This document shows positions 1-7,555 of a stretch of DNA of 16,458 nt, one piece after another. Both the position numbers and the translations under genes were made by a program. Every line of letters starts with the position of its first letter. Position 1 is the stretch's first letter. Location: positions 1 through 16,458 of the forward strand of contig JAJZDO010000713.1 of assembly GCA_021805955.1 (NCBI GenBank). Direction: 5' to 3'. Source of the DNA: Acidobacteriota bacterium (GTDB lineage: Bacteria > Acidobacteriota > Terriglobia > Terriglobales > Acidobacteriaceae). Under the pieces are notes generated by a model that saw only the letters and a list, made by a program, of their open reading frames with translations, made no database searches and was not told the DNA's origin.

Positions 1-28
1 GTCATCAGGATCACGCTGACTGTGCCGC
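1..28. repeat. 28-bp exact inverted copy of positions 1348-1375 at the window edge
   Basis: Bases 1-28 equal the reverse complement of 1348-1375 without mismatch; the identity ends at base 29 against 1347. The internal copy encodes the conserved RHQDHADCAA segment of the GH2 barrel, so it is the native one. The edge copy replaces what should be C-terminal domain sequence after LLDNRGT. This looks like an inverted chimera or contig-end artefact rather than a functional repeat; that reading is inferred. Confidence 0.75.
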
Positions 29-2366
29 GATTGTCCAGTAACATGCCGTTGCCTGCAAGAGTGAAGCGTACCTGATTGCTCGCATCCAGGCAGAGGATGC
101 CGCTTGCATCGTGCAGCGTTGCCTCCACTGTGACCCGCCGCGCATCCTGATGATGGATGCAAAGCCGCAAAGCGAATGGAGTGGACCAGGCTTCAGTCTG
201 GTATTCGAACCGGACGGTGTCTTTGACTGCTTGTCCACCAAGCGCAGATGCGACAGCAAGAAGTACATTCTGCCCCACGTCAAAGGGAACCATCCAGCGA
301 AGACCTGAGCAGGGGAAATCGCCTGCGAGTCGATCTTTGCGCCCGAGCGATTTGCCGTTGAGGAAAAGCTCGACATGAGGACAATTGGAATACACGCGAA
401 CAAGCCGAACTTCACCGGGCTTACCCCAGCGCACCGGCCACGTGTGTCCGTAGATGTGCACCATCGGTGTCTCACTCCAGTAGGACTGAAAGACGAAGTA
501 ACTTTCCTTTGGCGTAAGGTCACGCTCCACGACGCCCTTCTGATTCACGCGTGGAATGGGGTTCTCGACGCGCAGTGGAGTGGTGAAGTCCTTGAATATC
601 CACTGCGCAGTTCCAGCAAGCCACGGCAGGCTCTGCTGCACCATCAGGTGCCAGTCGAAGAGATCGCAGGCATAGGTCTCTGACCAGTCTCCATCGCGCG
701 AGACGCGAGCAACGCCGCCACGCGCTTGATAGGCAAGACCGCGCTCAGCGGTGTCCCCCATCGCGACACCGGCAAGATGTGCGTAGGGGTTTTCAGCATG
801 ACGACGCGCATGACTGTCCGCACCCCACTCGATGTGGAGCAGTTGCGGCACGGTTTTGCGCGCTGCTTCCAAAGATGACTCGTACTCCTGATAGCGCCCG
901 CCGTACCAGCCAGCCCAGATGGAAGGCGAGTAGACATCGGGAATGTCCCGAGCGAAGTCGCAGCGGCGGATGGCGGTGAGCCGACTGGGGTCGAGTTGAT
1001 GCGCGAGGGTGTTGAGCTGTGTCATGTAACTGCGGATTGCAGCGTGATCCACGGAAGGATACTCACCCGGCCAGTCGTCCTCATTGCCCAGTCCCCAGAA
1101 ACAGATGGAAGGATGGTTGAAGTGCTGTTCGATCATGGTGGTGAGCTTTTGTCGACCTTGCTGCTGAAAGACGGCATCGCCGACTCCGGCGCGGCACCAG
1201 GGCAACTCTTCCCAGACGACGAGTCCGAGTTCATCACAAAGATCAAGGATGAACCGGGACTGCTGATAATGCGCAAGCCGGATGAAATTCGCGCCCATCG
1301 CGTGGATCAACTGCAACTCGGCGCGCATCTGCTCCTCGGTCATGGCAGCGGCACAGTCAGCGTGATCCTGATGACGATGGGTGCCATGCAACAACAGGCG
1401 CTCTCCGTTGAGGAAGAATGGACCGTGCGGCGTGAAGTGGAAGTCGCGAATGCCGAAGCGCTCCGTGCGCGTGACTTCGCCGTAGTCGGTGCGCATGTTG
1501 ATGGTGCAGGTGTATAGGTGAGGATAGGCTGGCGACCAGCGTTGTGGATTGGAAATGGGGATGGAAGCTATCTCACGCATTGCCCCCCAAAGCGGAAGGA
1601 TGCTCTGCGAGGAGCCAACCAACTGTCCTGCCTGATCTGTGATGGAAACGGAGCAATAGGCAGATCCCGAGGTTTGACTGGGATTGTAAAGACGAGATTG
1701 AACACTGACCATAACCTGACTGGCCGTAAAGTGGACGGGAAGATGGACAGCCTCCAGAGCGACGGCTGGAAGGTAAATGAGATGGACGTTGCGATAGAGA
1801 CCGCCGTAGAGGGTGAAATCGCTAAGGTCCGACGGCATGCGCTCCAGATCAGGAGAGTTGTCACAAAGTACGCTCAACGGGAGCACATAAGTTTGCTTCT
1901 GAGCCAGCGAGCGAGCAGCATCGGTGATGTCGATCGTGAACTCATCGTAGCCGCCGACGTGTCGGGTGAGCAGAAGATCGCCGAGATAGACTTCCGCGCT
2001 TTGCCCAGCGCCTTCAAAGTGAAGGAGTGTGCGACCACCTGGATAAGGATTGGCAATGTGGGTAAGCCGACGATACCAAGCTTTGCCGCGATAGGCGGGC
2101 GTATCGGGGTCGCAGCCATCGTAGTCGTTGAAGCAGTGGGGCAAAGTTATACTCTGCCACGAAGCAAGCGGCTGGCTGCTCCACACCTGCCAAGGGGCGG
2201 CGAGAGGCATACGCAGGAACTGCCAGCCGCTGTGCAGCGTTTGCACATTGACAGCGGCGCTGCCTCGTAGCGCAGACTGCGCCAACAGCGGCGACACTTG
2301 CGAAGCTACACAGGAAGTCGCCAGAGTCAGCGCGCCATTGCGAAGAAACTGTCGACGCGTATGCAT
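1..2366 (-). CDS. Tat-exported glycoside hydrolase family 2 beta-galactosidase/beta-glucuronidase-like enzyme, 3' end off window
   Basis: An open frame from ATG at 2366 runs leftward off the window (788 codons visible, no stop). The N-terminus MHTRRQFLRNG followed by a hydrophobic stretch and LLAQ is a twin-arginine signal peptide, so the enzyme is probably exported folded. GH2 layout: sugar-binding jelly roll (about residues 45-200), immunoglobulin-like domain (205-310), TIM barrel (312-600), C-terminal beta domains (from 650). Barrel hallmarks are HGTHRHQDH (328-336), MGANFIRLAHY (357-367), the acid/base Glu429 in FWGLGNED and the probable nucleophile Glu513 in HIEWGAD. The family retains configuration and cleaves beta-galactosides, glucuronides or mannosides; the exact substrate cannot be read here. 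A GGAG (2378-2381) lies 11 bases before the ATG. It follows the DUF885 gene by 28 bases on the same strand, so co-transcription is likely. The last eight codons (GTVSVILM) lie in an inverted copy of internal sequence and are suspect. Confidence 0.9.
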   Translation of the reverse strand, partial: MHTRRQFLRNGALTLATSCVASQVSPLLAQSALRGSAAVNVQTLHSGWQFLRMPLAAPWQVWSSQPLASWQSITLPHCFNDYDGCDPDTPAYRGKAWYRRLTHIANPYPGGRTLLHFEGAGQSAEVYLGDLLLTRHVGGYDEFTIDITDAARSLAQKQTYVLPLSVLCDNSPDLERMPSDLSDFTLYGGLYRNVHLIYLPAVALEAVHLPVHFTASQVMVSVQSRLYNPSQTSGSAYCSVSITDQAGQLVGSSQSILPLWGAMREIASIPISNPQRWSPAYPHLYTCTINMRTDYGEVTRTERFGIRDFHFTPHGPFFLNGERLLLHGTHRHQDHADCAAAMTEEQMRAELQLIHAMGANFIRLAHYQQSRFILDLCDELGLVVWEELPWCRAGVGDAVFQQQGRQKLTTMIEQHFNHPSICFWGLGNEDDWPGEYPSVDHAAIRSYMTQLNTLAHQLDPSRLTAIRRCDFARDIPDVYSPSIWAGWYGGRYQEYESSLEAARKTVPQLLHIEWGADSHARRHAENPYAHLAGVAMGDTAERGLAYQARGGVARVSRDGDWSETYACDLFDWHLMVQQSLPWLAGTAQWIFKDFTTPLRVENPIPRVNQKGVVERDLTPKESYFVFQSYWSETPMVHIYGHTWPVRWGKPGEVRLVRVYSNCPHVELFLNGKSLGRKDRLAGDFPCSGLRWMVPFDVGQNVLLAVASALGGQAVKDTVRFEYQTEAWSTPFALRLCIHHQDARRVTVEATLHDASGILCLDASNQVRFTLAGNGMLLDNRGTVSVILM
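1348..1375. repeat. Internal partner of the 28-bp inverted repeat (native copy)
   Basis: This stretch lies inside the GH2 barrel, coding on the minus strand for the HQDHADCAA region expected at that place in the family. Its reverse complement appears exactly at 1-28. Confidence 0.75.
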
Positions 2367-2394
2367 GGGAACCCCCGCTCCGAATGCCCTGGCT

Positions 2395-4239
2395 CTATTT
2401 TGTCTCTGCCGCAGTCAGGTGTCCACCCTGGGCGACAATCCAGTCATTGACACGATTTTCGAGGACACCGAGCGGAAGAGCGCCGACGTCGATGACTTCA
2501 TCGTGGAAAGAGCGAAGATCAAACTTTGCCCCAAGCGCTTGCCTGGCTCGTTCGCGAAGCTGAAGAATCTTTAGTTGGCCTACTTTATAAGCCAGCGCCT
2601 GCCCAGGCCATCCGATGTAGCGATCCACCTCGGACTGGATGTTGGTTTCATCCAGAGAAGAGTGCTGATGAAAATAATCAACCATCTGCTGCCGCGACCA
2701 GTGCATGGAATGGACGCCGGTGTCGACGACAAGCCGGATGGCGCGCCACTCGTCGTTGTCCAGCCGGCCGTAATCGGAGTAAGGATCCTGGTAAAAACCA
2801 ACTTCCTTGCCGAGCCGCTCGGCGTACAGCGCCCATCCCTCAACAAAGGCTGTATAGCTGACGTATTTGCGGAACTCGGGGACGCCCTGCATCTCCTCGG
2901 CTATGGATATCTGCATGTGGTGGCCGGGAACACCTTCGTGATAAGCAATTGCCTCGACGTCGTCGAGCGAGCGCTGCGGTGCGTTATAGGTGTTGACGGT
3001 GATGCGTCCGGGGCGGCTGCCGTCGGCAGTGCCCTCTTCGTAATAGGCTGCGGCTGCATTCTTTGCACGATAGGCCGGGATGGTGACGACTTCGAGTTTT
3101 GCTTTGGGCAGGTGATAGAAGAGCGTGGGGAGCTTCGCTTCCATACCCTGCTCAAAGCCGCTGTAGGCTTGCAGCAGCGCCTCGGCAGAGACGGGATGCA
3201 GCTTGGGATTGGCGGCAACAGCGGCGCGAAAACTCTTCAGGTCAGCGTAGCCCATCTTCTTTGCGATAGCGAGCATCTCGGCTTCGTCACGCTTGACCTC
3301 GTCGAGTCCGATCTGGTGAATCTGCGCCGGAGTCATGTGGGTCGTGGTCTCACGGTGAATGCAGAACTGGTAGTAACGGTCACCATCGGGCAAGGACCAG
3401 ACGCCAGGATCAGTCCGTCCGGCAGGCACATAACTGACCTGCATAAAATACTCGAATCTCAGATAGGCAGGCAGGACTTCCTTGCCGATGGCCGCGAGCA
3501 TCGCCGTGCGGATGCGCTGCTGATCAGCGGCTGAGATGCTGGCGGGGAAATGTTTGAGCGGCATGGCGAGCGGAGAATCCTCCGGCTTCTGATGCGCCAG
3601 TTCCCTCACCTGTACCAGAGTTTGCTCCAACAGATACTTCGGCGGCATGCGTTTTGCTTCCATGCCAATCTCCATCTCTTCCGTTACCTGATCAAAGGCG
3701 CGGGGGATGGCATGAAGTCGTGCGATCCAATCGTCATAATCCTTGACCGAATCAAAGCTCAACTGTCGTACAAGCTCCGGATATTCCGAGTAGATGCCTC
3801 CCATCTGATTGATCGGCATCTGCCACTCCTTGAATTCAGAGGCTTCCTGATCCTGCATCAACTGTTGGAGTTGAAGGTCATAACTGATCTTCTCCTGCGC
3901 GGAGAATCCCTGCGTATTGATGGCAGCCAAGCGGAGAATGTACTGCTGTTCGCGTGTGAGTTCGTCATTGTAGGCGCGAATGGAGTAGTCCGAGATCTTG
4001 TCGTTGTAGCGCTTGTCTCCGATGGAGGATGCAAACTCGGGTGACTGTTGAAGATTGTTCTGCCATATCTCGTCCAGCAGGTCGTTCAGCTCCTTTTCGC
4101 GGGCAGCCACGGGTTGAGAGGCATCCTCTTTCGCCAGTTGAGCCGGCGTGGCCAACGGCAGTTTCTTCTGCGAGGCCAGCATTGGAAGCGAAATTGGAAG
4201 CGAGCAAAACAAGAGGCAGCAGGCAAATTGAATCTTCAA
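2395..4239 (-). CDS. DUF885 family secreted metallopeptidase-like protein
   Basis: The frame encodes about 614 residues and matches the DUF885 family along its whole length. The key motif HEGVPGHH (about residues 434-441) is a zinc-site-like HExxxHH arrangement, followed by FVEGWALYAE with a conserved Glu (about 467); family members are thought to be zinc-dependent peptidases, with substrate unknown. I choose the TTG at 4239 because GGGAGAG (4244-4250) sits just upstream and the protein then begins MKIQFACCLLFCSLPISLPMLA, a clean Sec signal peptide. An ATG at 4260 and a TTG at 4278 in the same frame lack ribosome sites and would add a non-signal-like leader. Cysteines in the hydrophobic core are not in a good lipobox, so periplasmic or secreted location is likelier than lipoprotein. 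It lies 28 bases upstream of the GH2 gene, suggesting a two-gene unit, and is divergent from plsY. The family call is firm; the start is moderately sure. Confidence 0.9.
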   Translation of the reverse strand: MKIQFACCLLFCSLPISLPMLASQKKLPLATPAQLAKEDASQPVAAREKELNDLLDEIWQNNLQQSPEFASSIGDKRYNDKISDYSIRAYNDELTREQQYILRLAAINTQGFSAQEKISYDLQLQQLMQDQEASEFKEWQMPINQMGGIYSEYPELVRQLSFDSVKDYDDWIARLHAIPRAFDQVTEEMEIGMEAKRMPPKYLLEQTLVQVRELAHQKPEDSPLAMPLKHFPASISAADQQRIRTAMLAAIGKEVLPAYLRFEYFMQVSYVPAGRTDPGVWSLPDGDRYYQFCIHRETTTHMTPAQIHQIGLDEVKRDEAEMLAIAKKMGYADLKSFRAAVAANPKLHPVSAEALLQAYSGFEQGMEAKLPTLFYHLPKAKLEVVTIPAYRAKNAAAAYYEEGTADGSRPGRITVNTYNAPQRSLDDVEAIAYHEGVPGHHMQISIAEEMQGVPEFRKYVSYTAFVEGWALYAERLGKEVGFYQDPYSDYGRLDNDEWRAIRLVVDTGVHSMHWSRQQMVDYFHQHSSLDETNIQSEVDRYIGWPGQALAYKVGQLKILQLRERARQALGAKFDLRSFHDEVIDVGALPLGVLENRVNDWIVAQGGHLTAAETK

Positions 4240-4243
4240 AACA

Positions 4244-4250
4244 CTCTCCC
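4244..4250 (-). promoter_or_regulatory. Ribosome binding site favouring the TTG start of the DUF885 gene
   Basis: On the minus strand this reads GGGAGAG, four bases before TTG at 4239. The two in-frame upstream starts (4260 and 4278) have no purine-rich site, so this motif decides the start and gives a protein beginning directly with a signal peptide. Confidence 0.55.
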
Positions 4251-4358
4251 AGAGATGCATGATTCGTAACAGGGTCAAGTGTAAGCCATTCTGCCTGCCA
4301 GGTGGTCGCTAACGCTGTCTTCGCAGGCTTTCGCGGGCACACCCGAAAACGAGCATCC

Positions 4359-4367
4359 TGATACACT
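4359..4367 (+). promoter_or_regulatory. Extended -10 promoter element of plsY
   Basis: The sequence TGaTACACT is an extended -10 (TG-N-TANNNT) ending eight bases before the plsY ATG at 4376. Transcription starting about seven bases downstream would give an almost leaderless mRNA. I see no good -35 hexamer, which an extended -10 can dispense with. Confidence 0.45.
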
Positions 4368-4375
4368 TGAGTCGA

Positions 4376-5041
4376 ATGCCTGTTCATCTGGATTACTGGC
4401 TACACTCGCTGCGTCTGATCGCAATTGCCTACCTGCTGGGTTCCATTCCAACGGGATACCTGCTCATTCGTTTCTTTCGCAAGCAGGATATTCGTACGCT
4501 GGGCAGTGGCAACATTGGCGCAACCAATGTGTTGCGTTCGGGAGCCAAGGTGCTTGGCGCGGTCACCTTTCTGCTCGATGTGGCAAAAGGCGCGCTGGCA
4601 GTCTGGTTGTGCGCGCGATTATCCACCGTTGGCTTCCCCATCGCTCCGCTGCACGCAGAGGCTCTGGCGGCATTCTGCGCCGTGCTGGGACATATGTTTC
4701 CCATCTGGCTGGATCTTCGTGGCGGCAAGGGTGTTGCAACGGCCTTTGGCGTCTTTGTGATGCTGGCTCCCAAGGCTGCACTCCTCGCGCTGGCAGTTTT
4801 CGTCGTGCTCTTTCTGCTTTTCCGCTTCGTTTCGCTGGCCTCGATTGCAGGATCGGCAATCTTCCCAGTTGCCGCCTGGTTCACCACACGCTCATCTCAC
4901 ACGCTGATTGTGGCCGCAGTGGAAGTTTTGATTCCGCTCTTTGTGATTTTGAAACATCGGCAAAATATTCTTCGCCTCTGCAAGGGCACGGAATACCGAT
5001 TTGGAAGCAAGAAAACAGCTTCTGCGGATGCGGGATCATGA
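4376..5041 (+). CDS. plsY: Glycerol-3-phosphate acyltransferase PlsY
   Basis: PlsY is the membrane enzyme that transfers acyl from acyl-phosphate to glycerol-3-phosphate, giving lysophosphatidic acid, the first committed step of phospholipid synthesis in most bacteria. The 221-residue product has the three signature loops: LLGSIPTGYL near residue 20, LGSGNIGATNVLR near 42-54, and GHMFPIWLDLRGGKGVATAFGV near 105-126, within a mainly hydrophobic protein with several membrane spans. Length is usual for the family (about 190-220) with a polar tail. I prefer the ATG at 4376 over the in-frame TTG at 4367, because the TTG overlaps the putative -10. The stop overlaps the gpsA start (ATGA at 5038-5041), so the two are translationally coupled; GpsA makes the glycerol-3-phosphate that PlsY consumes. 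Confidence 0.95.
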   Translation: MPVHLDYWLHSLRLIAIAYLLGSIPTGYLLIRFFRKQDIRTLGSGNIGATNVLRSGAKVLGAVTFLLDVAKGALAVWLCARLSTVGFPIAPLHAEALAAFCAVLGHMFPIWLDLRGGKGVATAFGVFVMLAPKAALLALAVFVVLFLLFRFVSLASIAGSAIFPVAAWFTTRSSHTLIVAAVEVLIPLFVILKHRQNILRLCKGTEYRFGSKKTASADAGS

Positions 5042-6060
5042 GCCGAGTTGCCGTTCTGGGAGCGGGCGCATGGGGCACGGCGCTGGCGATCTCCTTTGCT
5101 GCGCAACAACGGCATGAGGTGACGCTGTGGAGCCATCGCGAGGAACACGCACTGGCGCTGCTGAGAAGCCGCGAAAACAGCAGATACCTTCCCGGATTTT
5201 CACTGCCGGGTCGGTTACGAATCACGGCCGATGCGGCAGAGGCCGTGAACGGGGCTGAGTGGATCGTCTCCGCGATTCCAAGTCAATTTCTGCGAGCCGC
5301 CTGGAGTGACCTTGCGCCACGACTTACTTCGGATCAAAGAATTCTTTCTGCAACAAAAGGGCTGGAGATAGGCACACATCTGCGTATGACCGCAGTGCTT
5401 TCGGAGTGCCTCCACAACCATCAGACGTCACGCGTGATTGGAGTGCTGAGCGGACCTTCGTTTGCAGCCGAAGTAGCACATGGACAGCCGACTGCCGTAA
5501 CCGTCGCATTTCCGGACTTGAAGGACGCGATTCGCACGCAACATGCGCTTACCTCAGAGACGCTTCGCATCTACAGCACGGACGACGTGGTGGGCGTCGA
5601 ACTCGGCGGCGCCCTGAAGAACGTGATTGCGATTGCCGCCGGCATTGTGACAGGGCTTGAACTTGGCTCGAACAGTACCGCTGCTCTAATCGTGCGTGGC
5701 AGCGCTGAGATTACCCGGCTGGCTGTGGCCGCGGGAGCGCAGCGAGAGACGCTGGCAGGACTGAGCGGCACAGGCGACTTGATTCTGACCTGCACGGGTA
5801 CGCTCTCGCGGAATCGCTCTGTGGGAATCGCACTGGCGCAAGGAAGAGATGTGCGGACGATCCTCGATTCGATGGATGGCAAAGTCGCAGAGGGAATTCG
5901 AACAACAGAAGCCGCGCTGGAGTTGGCCGCGACACTGGGAGTCGAGATGCCCATCACGGAACATATCCACGCCATCCTAAACGGTGTGATCGATCCGCAA
6001 AGCGCGATTCGCGAGTTGATGCAGAGGCCGGCACGCAAGGAAGCCGATGAGCAGAACTAG
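5038..6060 (+). CDS. gpsA: NAD(P)H-dependent glycerol-3-phosphate dehydrogenase
   Basis: GpsA reduces dihydroxyacetone phosphate to sn-glycerol-3-phosphate in the cytoplasm, feeding phospholipid synthesis. The 340-residue protein starts with the Rossmann motif VAVLGAGAWGTALA (residues 4-17). It carries SAIPSQFLR (78-86), SATKGLE (104-110), VLSGPSFAAEVA (136-147), the catalytic lysine in GGALKNVIAIAAGI (Lys194) and GLSGTGDLILTC (241-252), all in the family's order and spacing. GLSGTGDL replaces the commoner GLAGLGDL. The frame stays open upstream of the ATG, but those residues are the shadow of plsY, and the ATGA overlap fixes the start. The stop TAG lies in the palindrome CTAG, which is also the stop of the convergent arsC. 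Confidence 0.96.
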   Translation: MSRVAVLGAGAWGTALAISFAAQQRHEVTLWSHREEHALALLRSRENSRYLPGFSLPGRLRITADAAEAVNGAEWIVSAIPSQFLRAAWSDLAPRLTSDQRILSATKGLEIGTHLRMTAVLSECLHNHQTSRVIGVLSGPSFAAEVAHGQPTAVTVAFPDLKDAIRTQHALTSETLRIYSTDDVVGVELGGALKNVIAIAAGIVTGLELGSNSTAALIVRGSAEITRLAVAAGAQRETLAGLSGTGDLILTCTGTLSRNRSVGIALAQGRDVRTILDSMDGKVAEGIRTTEAALELAATLGVEMPITEHIHAILNGVIDPQSAIRELMQRPARKEADEQN

Positions 6061-6548
6061 CTCTGGCCGATGCGCTTCAACTCTGCCTGGATCTTTATCT
6101 GATCGAGCGTAGCAAGAGGAAGGGCGAGAAACAAACTGATTCGCCGCTCCAGCCGCGCAAAGGCTTGAGCAAATGCACGCTGAATCTCTTCCCTGCTTCC
6201 CTCAACTGCTGCTGGATCAGGAATCCCCCAATGTGCGGTAATAGGATGGCCCGGCCAGACAGGACATGCCTCAGAAGCTGCGCTATCACACACGGTGAAG
6301 ACAAAATGCATTTGAGGTGCATCGAGTGCTGAAAACTCTTCCCAGCTTTTACTGCGATATCCTTCCGTGCTGATGCCGCTGATTGCTATTTGTGAAAGCG
6401 CCTCTGGACGGACACGACCGGACGGATGACTTCCTGCACTGAAGGCACGAAAATGCGGCACACCGCGACGGTTGAGAATCGCCTCCGCCATGATGGAGCG
6501 CGCGGAGTTTCCCGTGCAAAGAAACAGAACGTTATATTGCGATTGCAT
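6057..6548 (-). CDS. arsC: Arsenate reductase of the low-molecular-weight phosphatase family
   Basis: The 163-residue protein has the CX5R phosphatase loop CTGNSARS (Cys11 to Arg17) right after the first beta strand. It also has a TVCDSAASEACPVWPG segment with two further cysteines (Cys87, Cys95) suited to a disulfide relay, and a WGIPDPA segment with the general-acid Asp. This marks it as a thiol-dependent arsenate reductase converting As(V) to As(III), rather than a plain tyrosine phosphatase; Arg17 completes the anion site. The start at 6548 is chosen because AGGAAGGA (6555-6562) lies six bases upstream and the protein begins directly at the strand leading to the P-loop; an in-frame start at 6578 adds ten residues without support. 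It lies 35 bases after arsM, presumably on the same mRNA, so reduction is coupled to methylation and to Acr3 efflux. Confidence 0.92.
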   Translation of the reverse strand: MQSQYNVLFLCTGNSARSIMAEAILNRRGVPHFRAFSAGSHPSGRVRPEALSQIAISGISTEGYRSKSWEEFSALDAPQMHFVFTVCDSAASEACPVWPGHPITAHWGIPDPAAVEGSREEIQRAFAQAFARLERRISLFLALPLATLDQIKIQAELKRIGQS

Positions 6549-6554
6549 ACCTGA

Positions 6555-6562
6555 TCCTTCCT
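6555..6562 (-). promoter_or_regulatory. Ribosome binding site of arsC
   Basis: On the minus strand this reads AGGAAGGA, six bases before ATG 6548. It is one of the strongest Shine-Dalgarno sites in the window and fixes the arsC start. Confidence 0.7.
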
Positions 6563-6583
6563 GCGTGAAGTGACCCACAAAAG

Positions 6584-7480
6584 CTATTGCAACGGTTTGA
6601 CAGCAAATACCTTGACGCTGGCAGCAGCCTGATTGACGTCAAATTGCGACAACAACTCTCGCAACTCTTCATGCACGCTTTGCTCGGTCGAAGCGGGAAG
6701 CGAAACCGAACTTGAACAGCAGTTGACCACCGGCAGAGTGTCTGACGGCTTTGACTGCATTGAAGGTGAGCAACATCCGGATTGATTTTCCACCTTGGCA
6801 TACGCATTTAAATCAGCACCGCTATCGACGATCCCAACATCCGCAAATCCGGCCTCCAGTAACTGACTCCTATACTCCTCAATGGGAATTGCGCCCGCTA
6901 TGCAGCCAACGTAGGCAGCCATGCTGCGCGCAATCCGCTGCGGCAACTCTGCCTTGAGCGCGATATCACTCGCAGCCAGCCGACCTCCCGGCTTCAGCAC
7001 TCGCACGATCTCTCGAAAGACCGCGGGCTTGTCCGGAGCAAGATTCAGCACGCAGTTGCTCAGCACGCAATCGACAGAATCATCTTCCAAAGGCAGGCGG
7101 TCGATGGTTGCCAGATAAAAGCGAACATTGCGATACATCCCGTGCGCTGCATTGGCTTGCGCTCGCTCAATCATCTCGGGTGTCATGTCGATGCCAATTA
7201 CCTGGCCACTTTCGCCTACGATCTTTGCCGCGAGAAAAACATCCATGCCTCCGCCACAGCCAAGATCGACCACCACTTCACCTGGTCGAATGGAGGCCAT
7301 AGCGACTGGATTGCCGCAGGATAATCCCATGTTTGCAGCCTCAGGAATCGAACGCAGTTCTTCGGAAGAATATCCAAAAGCAAGGGCCACGGCGCTGACC
7401 CCGGAATGGCCGCTGGAAAGCGAGCTGCGCGCGACAGAGCCGTATTTTGAAGCGATAGCCTGATGGATTTCGTTGGACAT
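6584..7480 (-). CDS. arsM: Arsenite S-adenosylmethionine methyltransferase
   Basis: ArsM methylates As(III) with SAM to mono-, di- and trimethyl species in the cytoplasm. The 298-residue protein has SAM motif [14 protein letters not shown] (70-82), [14 protein letters not shown] (95-108) and the late motif [13 protein letters not shown] (160-172). Three arsenic-binding cysteines occur in the family context: Cys55 (GLSCGNP), Cys143 (SNCVLNL) and Cys193 ([10 protein letters not shown]). The C-terminal tail adds two Cys pairs (236-237 and 254-255), which could bind or relay arsenic. The start is supported by GGAG (7486-7489) a few bases upstream. It is the first gene of the leftward arsM-arsC unit, divergent from arsR, and its promoter overlaps the predicted ArsR operator. 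Other SAM methyltransferases are unlikely given the three cysteines and the neighbours. Confidence 0.95.
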   Translation of the reverse strand: MSNEIHQAIASKYGSVARSSLSSGHSGVSAVALAFGYSSEELRSIPEAANMGLSCGNPVAMASIRPGEVVVDLGCGGGMDVFLAAKIVGESGQVIGIDMTPEMIERAQANAAHGMYRNVRFYLATIDRLPLEDDSVDCVLSNCVLNLAPDKPAVFREIVRVLKPGGRLAASDIALKAELPQRIARSMAAYVGCIAGAIPIEEYRSQLLEAGFADVGIVDSGADLNAYAKVENQSGCCSPSMQSKPSDTLPVVNCCSSSVSLPASTEQSVHEELRELLSQFDVNQAAASVKVFAVKPLQ

Positions 7481-7489
7481 TACGTCTCC

Positions 7490-7505
7490 TTACATATCTC
7501 TGTAA
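7490..7505. promoter_or_regulatory. Short inverted repeat TTACA-N6-TGTAA before arsM
   Basis: TTACA (7490-7494) and TGTAA (7501-7505) form a perfect 5-base dyad across six bases. It lies over the predicted arsM transcription start and abuts its ribosome site. It could be a second ArsR contact or a small RNA hairpin; a chance match is also possible. Confidence 0.35.
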
Positions 7506-7508
7506 GCG

Positions 7509-7537
7509 AATCTATTCTTTCTTTACATATTCGTCAA
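7509..7537 (-). promoter_or_regulatory. Promoter of arsM-arsC (sigma-70 type)
   Basis: On the minus strand TTGACG (7537-7532) and TAGATT (7514-7509) are separated by 17 bases, a good housekeeping promoter. Transcription would begin near 7502, leaving a short leader containing GGAG. The -35 falls inside the dyad 7526-7547, so a repressor bound for arsR would also block this promoter. Confidence 0.7.
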
Positions 7538-7549
7538 TGCGGATATAAT
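7522..7549 (+). promoter_or_regulatory. Promoter of arsR-acr3 (sigma-70 type, leaderless)
   Basis: TTTACA (7522-7527) and a consensus TATAAT (7544-7549) are spaced by 16 bases. The expected transcription start, seven bases after the -10, is 7556, exactly the G of the GTG codon chosen for arsR. No Shine-Dalgarno site can exist in such an mRNA, so arsR is probably translated from a leaderless transcript. Confidence 0.75.
7526..7547. promoter_or_regulatory. Predicted ArsR operator between the divergent ars promoters
   Basis: CATATTCG (7526-7533) and CGGATATA (7540-7547) form a dyad around TCAATG with six of eight positions symmetric. It covers the spacer and most of the -10 of the arsR promoter and the -35 of the arsM promoter. 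A repressor bound here would close both directions until arsenite releases it. The assignment rests on symmetry and position, not on a known site. Confidence 0.55.
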
Positions 7550-7555
7550 GAATGT

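Noticed and set aside
1518..2270. 250-codon plus-strand open frame
   Set aside because: It is antisense to the GH2 gene, whose full-length domain pattern is clear on the minus strand.
2575..3534. 319-codon plus-strand open frame
   Set aside because: It is antisense to the DUF885 gene, whose motifs lie in the minus-strand frame; the translation resembles no family.
4609..5037. Long in-frame upstream extension of gpsA
   Set aside because: It overlaps plsY throughout in another frame and encodes no recognisable domain; the Rossmann motif begins only at 5038, which also forms the ATGA overlap.
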